In this document: positions 24,115 through 29,578 of the stretch, one piece after another | How positions within the stretch are numbered: the stretch's first letter is position 1 | Layout: every line of letters starts with the position of its first letter | Assembly (NCBI GenBank): GCA_964511025.1 | Contig: CAZEDK010000024.1 | Coordinates: 1-29,578, forward strand | Direction of reading: 5' to 3' | Length of the DNA stretch: 29,578 bases | Source of the DNA: CAZEDK01 sp964511025 | GTDB lineage: Bacteria > Patescibacteriota > Gracilibacteria > UBA1369 > GWF2-33-10 | Notes under the pieces: generated by a model | Databases searched by the model: none | Told to the model about the DNA's origin: nothing | What the model saw: the letters and a program-made list of their open reading frames with translations, nothing else | Translations under genes and position numbers: made by a program

Positions 24115-25290
24115 ATGGGACTTTATAAAATAGATTTAAAACTTAGAATTGTTGCATCATTACTTTTTTCAATTGTATTTTTTTTGGGTTCTAGTGTGGA
24201 AGTTTACGCTTCATATACTGATGAATATACGATAACGGCTTATTATTCGCCTTTGCCTGGTCAAAGTTTTTATATTACAGGTTCGTATGATGGCGATAGA
24301 AAGTTGAATGGCAATGGTACGAATGGAGCTTGTGGAAAACAGGTCTATCCCGGCCTTATTGCTGCGCCATCTACGTTTGAGTTTGGTACTAAGATTGATA
24401 TTCCAGGTTTTGGTACTGGCAGCGTTTGTGATCGAGGGGGTGCGATACAGAATAAAAGGCTCGATATTTGGCTTGGATTTGGACAGGAAGGATTGGAGCG
24501 GGCTATGACTTGGGGTAAAAGAACTGTTTCAATTACGATTTATGATAAGCAGGAGAGTAGCGTTATTTCAGAATTGGTATATTTTGATTTAGCGCAAGAT
24601 ACGCAAAAATATATTGATATGATACTTGAGGCTATTCAAAATTCTTATAATAGCTATGGGCAAGATTCAGAGGAAGCTGTTGAGTATTTCGACAAAAATT
24701 CTGAAAAAGATTTAGAACTTTTAAAACTCAATGCGGATTTATATGAGGAGCCAAAATATATTAGTAGCGAACTGAGTCTTGGAGCAAGTGGTAATGATGT
24801 TGTTTGGTTGCAGCAACAGTTGACAAAATTTGGCTATCTTCGGATAGCTGAGCCAACCGGTTATTTTGGAGAAGTGACTGAACATGCGCTACTTAAGTTT
24901 CAACTGAAAACAGGCATAATATCTGATGAAAATGATGCCGGCGCAGGTGTTTTGGGTGTAAAAACAAGATCATATTTTAATAATTTGCTTGAAGAGAGGC
25001 TAGATGTCAAAACTGCAATAGCTATGAAACGAGAGTCTTCAGCTCCAGCTGTGTTTTTGACTAGCGAGTTAGATTATGGCCAAAATAGTGATAACGTGAA
25101 ATCTCTTCAAGAATTTTTGCAAGCGCTTGGTTATTTCAAAGGTACATTTATAAGTACTTATTATGGCAATGCAACAAAAGAAGCAGTTATTGCTTTTCAG
25201 ATCGACAAAAAAATTATATCAAAAGCCACCGATAGTGGAGCTGGCAGGGTTGGACCGAAGACATTGCAGGTAATAAGTGGGATGTTGTAA
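24115..25290 (+). CDS. Secreted 3D-domain protein with two peptidoglycan-binding domains
   Basis: After a signal peptide (hydrophobic segment ending near SSVEVYAS) comes a double-psi beta-barrel 3D domain. It starts at YTITAYYSPLPGQ, contains CGKQVYPGLIAAP and the conserved aspartates of GSVCDRGGAI and NKRLDIWLGFG, and ends at KRTVSITIYD. A linker of about 75 residues follows, then two PG_binding_1 repeats: SLGASGNDVVWLQQQLTKFG and YGQNSDNVKSLQEFLQALGY, each ending with a G-x-x-T motif. Such proteins act in the cell wall, probably as lytic transglycosylase-like enzymes or wall organisers. The frame opens at a GTG (24088), but the ATG at 24115 gives a normal signal peptide. The region 24061-24090 contains AGCTGTTAGCTGTGAG-type repeat words. 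Confidence 0.88.
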   Translation: MGLYKIDLKLRIVASLLFSIVFFLGSSVEVYASYTDEYTITAYYSPLPGQSFYITGSYDGDRKLNGNGTNGACGKQVYPGLIAAPSTFEFGTKIDIPGFGTGSVCDRGGAIQNKRLDIWLGFGQEGLERAMTWGKRTVSITIYDKQESSVISELVYFDLAQDTQKYIDMILEAIQNSYNSYGQDSEEAVEYFDKNSEKDLELLKLNADLYEEPKYISSELSLGASGNDVVWLQQQLTKFGYLRIAEPTGYFGEVTEHALLKFQLKTGIISDENDAGAGVLGVKTRSYFNNLLEERLDVKTAIAMKRESSAPAVFLTSELDYGQNSDNVKSLQEFLQALGYFKGTFISTYYGNATKEAVIAFQIDKKIISKATDSGAGRVGPKTLQVISGML

Positions 25291-25356
25291 TCAAAATTTT
25301 TCTGATTGTGAATCTATATTTTTTGCGCTAGCCTATGGACTGTAGAACTTTTATCT

Positions 25357-25863
25357 ATGTACAAAAAAGAAAAAAATTACGCTTTTATTGATAGTCAAAA
25401 TGTGAATTTGGGAATACGAAGATTAGGCTGGAGATTAGATTTTAAAGAGTTTATGATATATCTACGTGATAAGTATTATGTAGATATTGCATATATTTTT
25501 TTAGGATATCTTCCTGAAAATCAAGATTTTTATAAAATACTTAAGAAGCAGGGATATAACTTAATATTTAAAGAAATTACGAAAGACCATGATGGTAATA
25601 TTAAAGGAAATGTTGATGCAGAATTAGTTTTGCAGGTCATGATAGACTATCATATATACGATAAAGCGATTATAGTTTCAAGTGATGGAGATTTTACATG
25701 TCTTGTAAAATATTTACGAAAAAATAATAAATTGAAAAGGGTTATTACGCCTAATATTGATAAATGCTCTGTGTTGCTTAAGAGATCTGCAAGTGGTTTA
25801 TTGGTTCCTTTGAACGATTTGAGGGAAAGGTTACAGTACGAAAAAGGGCCCTATAAGCACTAA
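25357..25863 (+). CDS. NYN-domain (LabA/DUF88) putative ribonuclease
   Basis: The 168-residue protein is a PIN-like NYN domain. The metal-binding acidic residues are D12 (AFIDSQNVN), D87 (KGNVDAELVL), and D110 and D112 (SSDGDF). These are the four positions expected for NYN nucleases of the LabA/DUF88 type, thought to process RNA. The fold is complete with little else attached. It lies between the 3D-domain gene and glyQS on the same strand, but with 66 and 71 bases between genes and a separate candidate promoter before glyQS, so cotranscription is uncertain. The substrate is unknown. Confidence 0.9.
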   Translation: MYKKEKNYAFIDSQNVNLGIRRLGWRLDFKEFMIYLRDKYYVDIAYIFLGYLPENQDFYKILKKQGYNLIFKEITKDHDGNIKGNVDAELVLQVMIDYHIYDKAIIVSSDGDFTCLVKYLRKNNKLKRVITPNIDKCSVLLKRSASGLLVPLNDLRERLQYEKGPYKH

Positions 25864-25909
25864 ACTCTTATAAAGACCTTTTTCCTGGTGATTACTCTCA
25901 TTATATATA

Positions 25910-25915
25910 TATAAT
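25910..25915 (+). promoter_or_regulatory. Candidate -10 box of glyQS
   Basis: A perfect TATAAT lies 20 bases before the glyQS ATG, at the end of a TA-repeat tract (25901-25914). TGGTGA at 25886-25891 is a weak -35 at 18-base spacing. There is no T-box leader. Confidence 0.35.
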
Positions 25916-25934
25916 ACTTAAAAATCAACATTTT

Positions 25935-27350
25935 ATGGAAAACATAATGGAAAAAGTTGTTTCTCTCTGCAAAAGAAGAGGCTTTGTTTACCCAGGCTCT
26001 GAGATATATGGAGGATTAGCTAATACATGGGATTACGGACCGTATGGAGTTTTGCTAAAAAATAATATTAAACAGCAGTGGTGGAAAACTTTTGTACAAG
26101 AGCGTGATGATATGGTTGGACTTGATGCCGCAATTTTGATGAATCCAAAAACGTGGGAAGCCTCGGGGCATGTTTCTAGTTTTTCAGATCCATTGATGGA
26201 TTGCAAGAATTGTAAAGAAAGGGTTAGGGGAGATAAAATTTTGGAAGAGCGTTTTGGTGTGGAAGTTGTTGCAGGTAAATCTTTGAAAGAAATAAGCCAG
26301 ATGATAGATGAAAACAAAATTCCTTGTCCGAAATGTGGTAAATCTAATTTTACTGAAGCTAGAAGCTTCAACCTTATGTTCAAAACTCATCAAGGTGTAG
26401 TAGAAGACAGCTCAGCGCTTGTTTATCTTCGTCCTGAAACAGCTCAAGGTATATTTGTGAATTTCAAAAATGTAATTGATACATGTAGAGTCAAAGTACC
26501 GTTTGGTATAGCTCAGATCGGTAAAGCTTTTCGTAATGAAATAACTCCGGGTAATTTCACTTTCCGTACTCGTGAATTTGAACAGATGGAAATAGAATTT
26601 TTTATAAAACCAGGGACTGAGAAAGAATGGTTTGATCATTGGTGTAATGAGTCTATGAATTGGTTTATGAATTTAGGTGTTTCAAAAGACAAATTGAGAT
26701 TCCGTGAACATGAAAAAGATGAATTGAGCCACTATTCAAGTATGACAAAGGATATTGAGTTTAAGTTTCCATTTGGAAAAGCGCAGAAAAAAGATAAAAC
26801 TAAGGAAGTTATAGAAAATTTAGAAACATGGGGAGAGTTGGAAGGTATTGCTTATAGAGGTTGTTTTGATCTTTCGCAACATGCTAAGTTTTCATGGCAA
26901 AAACTTGAATACAGAGATCCGATTACAAATGAAGTATATGTGCCACAAGTTATAGAGCCATCTTTTGGTGCTGATAGAACTGTATTGGCTTTTTTAATTA
27001 ATGCATATCAGGAAGAGGTTTTGTCAGAGGAGGATATAAGAACTATTATGAAATTTCATCCGAAAATCGCTCCAATCAAAGTTGCTATTTTCCCTTTGCA
27101 GAAAAAATTAAATGAAAAAGCGATGGAGATTTATAATATGTTGAAAAGAGATTTTATGTGTGAATATGATGATTCAGGTTCAATTGGTAAAAGATACAGA
27201 AGACAAGACGAAATAGGTACGCCTTTTTGTATTACGATAGATTTTGAAACTGAGTCTGACGAATCTGTTACTATAAGGCATAGAGATTCTATGCAGCAAG
27301 ACAGGGTTCCTGTTGCTCAGTTGAGGGGATGGTTACAGGAGCAGCTTTGA
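25935..27350 (+). CDS. glyQS: Glycyl-tRNA synthetase, alpha2 (single-chain) type
   Basis: This class II synthetase charges tRNA-Gly. The 471 residues include the opening VVSLCKRRGFVYPGSEIYGG and the DYGPYGVLLKNN motif 1 region. A zinc-like cysteine set follows at C90/C93 and C131/C134. Motif 2 is FRNEITPGNFTFRTREFEQ (199-217) and motif 3 is the IEPSFGADRTVLAFL block. The C-terminal anticodon-binding domain ends in SVTIRHRDSMQQDRV. It is the dimeric archaeal/eukaryotic-like form, not the bacterial alpha2beta2 GlyQ/GlyS pair. The TGA stop gives the normal length. Its last 62 bases are overlapped antisense by the next gene. Confidence 0.97.
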   Translation: MENIMEKVVSLCKRRGFVYPGSEIYGGLANTWDYGPYGVLLKNNIKQQWWKTFVQERDDMVGLDAAILMNPKTWEASGHVSSFSDPLMDCKNCKERVRGDKILEERFGVEVVAGKSLKEISQMIDENKIPCPKCGKSNFTEARSFNLMFKTHQGVVEDSSALVYLRPETAQGIFVNFKNVIDTCRVKVPFGIAQIGKAFRNEITPGNFTFRTREFEQMEIEFFIKPGTEKEWFDHWCNESMNWFMNLGVSKDKLRFREHEKDELSHYSSMTKDIEFKFPFGKAQKKDKTKEVIENLETWGELEGIAYRGCFDLSQHAKFSWQKLEYRDPITNEVYVPQVIEPSFGADRTVLAFLINAYQEEVLSEEDIRTIMKFHPKIAPIKVAIFPLQKKLNEKAMEIYNMLKRDFMCEYDDSGSIGKRYRRQDEIGTPFCITIDFETESDESVTIRHRDSMQQDRVPVAQLRGWLQEQL

Positions 27351-28833
27351 TGTGACAAACAGCCCATAAGAAATTTATCAATTGCAAAGGGCCTCCAACA
27401 CTCCCAGCTACAAATTCGCGTGGTTCTTCAGGATTGTTTTTGCAATGTTCAAATGTCTCTCGAAGTACTTCTGGTGCTGTTGTTGCAGCGGCATGTCCTC
27501 CATATAGTTCGCCAGTCATAGATAATTTCATGTCTTCTAATTGCTGGAAGCCATTTTCACTTGTGCAGATTCTTATAAATTCTTTTATTCCTTTCTCAAG
27601 TATTAATTTGAACCTGTAATCACTTTGAGATATTTCATTTGGACACTCGGCTAATTCTTGATCTGTTATTGTAATTGCAATTTTACCTGTTAGGATCGCA
27701 AATAGAACAAGTAAGATGCCAAAAGCATTATGGGTGCAAAGTACTAAATCTTTGAAAATATGTTCAGGTACTCCAAGCGCTTCGAAAGCTCTTTGAATTG
27801 TATCATCTGTAAATATTTTTTTATCATTTGCTACTCCATGAAATCTGTCTGCTATACTATGACTATTTTCCTGTTGCGACCATCCTTTGATTTCAATATA
27901 TTCTTCAGTAGATGCTACATTTTCAAAGAGATCTAAACCAATTCCACTTGCGTTCGGGCAGCATAGTGAAATAGTGAACCACTCATGTCCGTCTATTGGT
28001 GTTTCCGCTCTGATTGATTTCGCTAATTCTTTGAAAAACTCTTGATCTGATTGTCTAGTTTTTTGATGTTGTCGATATTTTTCGACTAACGAAGGTGGAT
28101 TCCAACCACGACTATATTTCAAACTCATCAATCTGGAAAATGCTGCTGCGTATATTGCTGCTTCTTTTACCTCATCGATATTTATATTCAAATTTTCAAA
28201 TAAATTCAGCAAACTTCTCTCAATAACTCTCGACATACTTGGGCTTTTTTCAGTATCTTTTATTTCTTGTACAATTTCAGCAGGAATTACAGTTTTTGCT
28301 AGTCTTTGGCTTGGAGACGGTGATTTCATGTCTTCCATGTATTCTATAGTGACTAGTAGTCCATTATTAGTGACGTCATCTTTGATATTTTGGCAAATTC
28401 TTTGTATGCTTGGTTGAGAATTGGACATTGAAATTGTTGTAGACCATTTTGTGCAATTTAGTACCGCGCTTTGTTCTCCAAGTAAGCTTGTGACTCTTTC
28501 GCGAATTTGAGCGGAAACTTGTTGATAAATTCTTTTTTGATCTTCTTCAATATAAGCTTGAATGGGTGGTTCTACAAAATCTATTGATTCTGTATTTATA
28601 GATTCTGATGTGTTGAAGCCTAACCTGTCTTCTGTTAATTCGTGTGCTAAATTTGAAGTGATTACAATTTCTGATAATACAAAATTAGCATCTATTTCTA
28701 AACGCTTTCTTATCACTGCGACAATCCTGGCAGAGCTTTCTTCTATTAGATTTTGAATATTATTCTTTTTTCCTGGAAACCATCTTTCACCATCCATGAG
28801 TGTGACGTATGGCGTATTAGCTTGTGTTTCCAT
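27289..28833 (-). CDS. Hypothetical protein, 514 aa, overlapping glyQS antisense
   Basis: I do not recognise this protein. It has no signal peptide. It appears largely helical and soluble, with one strongly hydrophobic segment (FGILLVLFAILTGKIAI near residue 370) that could be buried or a membrane helix. The N-terminal half (about 20-235) reads as an alpha/beta region with QRICQNIKDDV and LLVTIEYMED. A Gly- and Ala-rich segment (MTGELYGGHAAATTAPEVL, about 438-456) is followed by EFVAGSVGGPLQLINFLWAV. The frame is long and uninterrupted, with a good promoter upstream, so it is a real gene. The last 20 residues (from IKAAPVTIP) are encoded antisense to the end of glyQS. Confidence 0.75.
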   Translation of the reverse strand: METQANTPYVTLMDGERWFPGKKNNIQNLIEESSARIVAVIRKRLEIDANFVLSEIVITSNLAHELTEDRLGFNTSESINTESIDFVEPPIQAYIEEDQKRIYQQVSAQIRERVTSLLGEQSAVLNCTKWSTTISMSNSQPSIQRICQNIKDDVTNNGLLVTIEYMEDMKSPSPSQRLAKTVIPAEIVQEIKDTEKSPSMSRVIERSLLNLFENLNINIDEVKEAAIYAAAFSRLMSLKYSRGWNPPSLVEKYRQHQKTRQSDQEFFKELAKSIRAETPIDGHEWFTISLCCPNASGIGLDLFENVASTEEYIEIKGWSQQENSHSIADRFHGVANDKKIFTDDTIQRAFEALGVPEHIFKDLVLCTHNAFGILLVLFAILTGKIAITITDQELAECPNEISQSDYRFKLILEKGIKEFIRICTSENGFQQLEDMKLSMTGELYGGHAAATTAPEVLRETFEHCKNNPEEPREFVAGSVGGPLQLINFLWAVCHIKAAPVTIPSTEQQEPCLAA

Positions 28834-28854
28834 ATTGATTTTGGAATAGATATT

Positions 28855-28882
28855 ATTCTACTACAAAAATAAAATTTGTGAA
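28855..28882 (-). promoter_or_regulatory. Candidate promoter of the 514-aa gene
   Basis: On the minus strand TTCACA (28877-28882, five of six consensus bases) and TAGAAT (28855-28860, five of six) are 16 bases apart, 21 bases before the ATG. Confidence 0.5.
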
Positions 28883-28914
28883 GCTCTTTTACCATAACTG
28901 CTCACCAGTTCAAG

Positions 28915-29373
28915 TTACCCCCCCTTGATCCCACTCTCTTCCTGAAAAAATTGTGTATAACGTTGCGGTATATCTGAAGTTTTTTGTGTAGTGATAGCGA
29001 AGTGAAGCTTGTTTTGCACTGTTGCAAAAAAGTTTTTCGTAATTTCAGAGTTAAGATCATAATCAATGAAATATTTTTTATCAAAATGATGTCCGTTTTT
29101 GAGTCGCTCATCATCCAAAGCAAAACCTTTGATAATATATTCCCGCAAAGTTTTGGTCGCCCAAATACGAAATTGCGTCGCCTCATGAGAATTTACACGA
29201 TAGCCAACTGAAATAATGGCATCGAGACTGTAAAAGTTCGTGAAATAATTTTTACAGTCTTCGGCAGTTATTCGAATTTTTCGAATAACTGAATCTTCGC
29301 TTAACTCCTTGCTTTTAAAAATTTCTTTGAGGTGATAATTGACGGTGTTCGTTGTAATGAAGGATTTCGCCAT
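28915..29373 (-). pseudogene. RhuM-family protein remnant, truncated and internally deleted
   Basis: The 152-codon frame carries strong RhuM-family sequence: TVNYHLKEIFKSKELSEDSV, FYSLDAIISVGYRVNS, ATQFRIWATKTLREYIIKGF and ALDDERLKNG, then DYDLNSEITKNFFATVQNKL and HFAIT. Full RhuM proteins are about 330 residues. Here the N-terminus is short, the segment normally between DYF and DYD (a helical ERIREIRASERRFYQKITD-type stretch of about 30 residues) is absent, and the C-terminus after HFAIT is unlike the family. An upstream in-frame TAA prevents a longer start. RhuM proteins often sit near restriction-modification genes. The frame is open, so a shortened product may be made. Confidence 0.8.
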
Positions 29374-29428
29374 TACTTAAAATTTCTAGAATTGGGATAA
29401 AAGTTTCGTGAAATTTTGGTATGTCCAT
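29315..29428 (-). pseudogene. 5' fragment of an Mrr-like restriction endonuclease gene
   Basis: An ATG at 29428 opens a 37-codon frame reading MDIPKFHETFIPILEILSNG and then EILHYNE before it runs out of frame into the rhuM remnant and stops at 29315. The opening matches the N-terminal winged-helix (Mrr_N) domain start of Mrr-type restriction proteins. Nothing of the catalytic domain remains. The junction with the rhuM sequence lies around 29340-29355. Confidence 0.6.
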
Positions 29429-29506
29429 GGTTTTTATTTAATTATGGTATTTTGATTATATCTTATATTTATACTTTGTAAACAAATTGTTTGTGAATAC
29501 TTGAAG

Positions 29507-29533
29507 CAAAAAATATCTCTAAAAGAGATATTT
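29507..29533 (-). terminator. Probable intrinsic terminator reading leftward
   Basis: AAATATCTCT (29511-29520) and AGAGATATTT (29524-29533) form a perfect 10-bp stem with an AAA loop. Read on the minus strand it is followed by a T-run (29507-29513), which suits a gene ending just beyond the right edge. The stem is AT-rich. The last 45 bases are purine-rich and hold nothing else I can name. Confidence 0.5.
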
Positions 29534-29578
29534 CCTTATTTTGTTTGAGGGAGGGGCAAGAGGGGAATTAAAGGGGTG

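Noticed and set aside
27348..27350. UGA recoded as glycine, as in Gracilibacteria and Absconditabacteria
   Set aside because: glyQS, murJ, the antitoxin and the chorismate-mutase-like gene end at TGA at their natural family lengths, so the standard code fits.

Overview
The window is AT-rich bacterial chromosome with short gene spacing and the standard genetic code: TGA ends glyQS, murJ and others at their natural lengths, so this is not a UGA-glycine lineage. A lone VirD4/TraG-like ATPase, a secreted 3D-domain/peptidoglycan-binding protein, MurJ, an alpha2-type glycyl-tRNA synthetase and many solitary housekeeping genes suggest a Patescibacteria/CPR-type genome. A riboflavin branch would make it one of the better-equipped members (Peregrinibacteria-like is one guess). 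This placement is an inference from gene content, not a phylogeny.

Layout. 1-3824 (minus): queA, then a nucleotide-transporter-like protein with a C-terminal HEAT domain. 3963-6792 (plus): murJ and a secreted thioredoxin/glutaredoxin domain fused to a CcdA-like membrane domain. 6832-11427 (minus): a tight operon rpsB - Tic20/DUF4870-like membrane protein - tsf - ribBA - ribD, joining core translation genes to riboflavin synthesis. 11574-12507 (plus): a Phd/PemK-type toxin-antitoxin pair and a tiny chorismate-mutase-like gene. 12504-12867: two different palindromic elements side by side. 12932-13887 (plus): an RsbW-like kinase and a STAS antagonist, with no sigma factor or phosphatase nearby. 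Then glyA (minus), a membrane-anchored trypsin-like protease (plus), tRNA-Leu(GAG), and an unrecognised 531-aa coiled-coil protein of foreign-looking composition. 17785-20343 (minus): hicB, a hicA remnant, rlmE, sua5 and mntP. 20537-21190 (minus): rsmG, its 5' side occupied by a third palindromic element. 21477-27350 (plus): TraG-like ATPase, 3D-domain protein, NYN-domain nuclease, glyQS. 27289-29428 (minus): an unrecognised 514-aa protein whose end overlaps glyQS antisense, then a rearranged rhuM/mrr fossil.

The most unusual content is non-coding. Two 160-bp elements (57-216, 12705-12864) and one 178-bp element (21208-21385) are imperfect palindromes along their whole length and are flanked by TTA (CTA on one side of one copy). 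The two 160-bp copies differ at about 18 positions, and several changes are compensatory across the hairpin, as expected if the fold is selected. A fourth, unrelated composite palindromic element (12504-12667) overlaps the stop codon of the chorismate-mutase-like gene, and a short GC-rich palindrome lies inside the sua5 reading frame. No transposase is present, so these look like non-autonomous, MITE-like or structured-RNA elements. Accessory systems are decaying: hicA and rhuM both appear to have lost internal segments in frame, and rhuM is joined out of frame to an mrr start.
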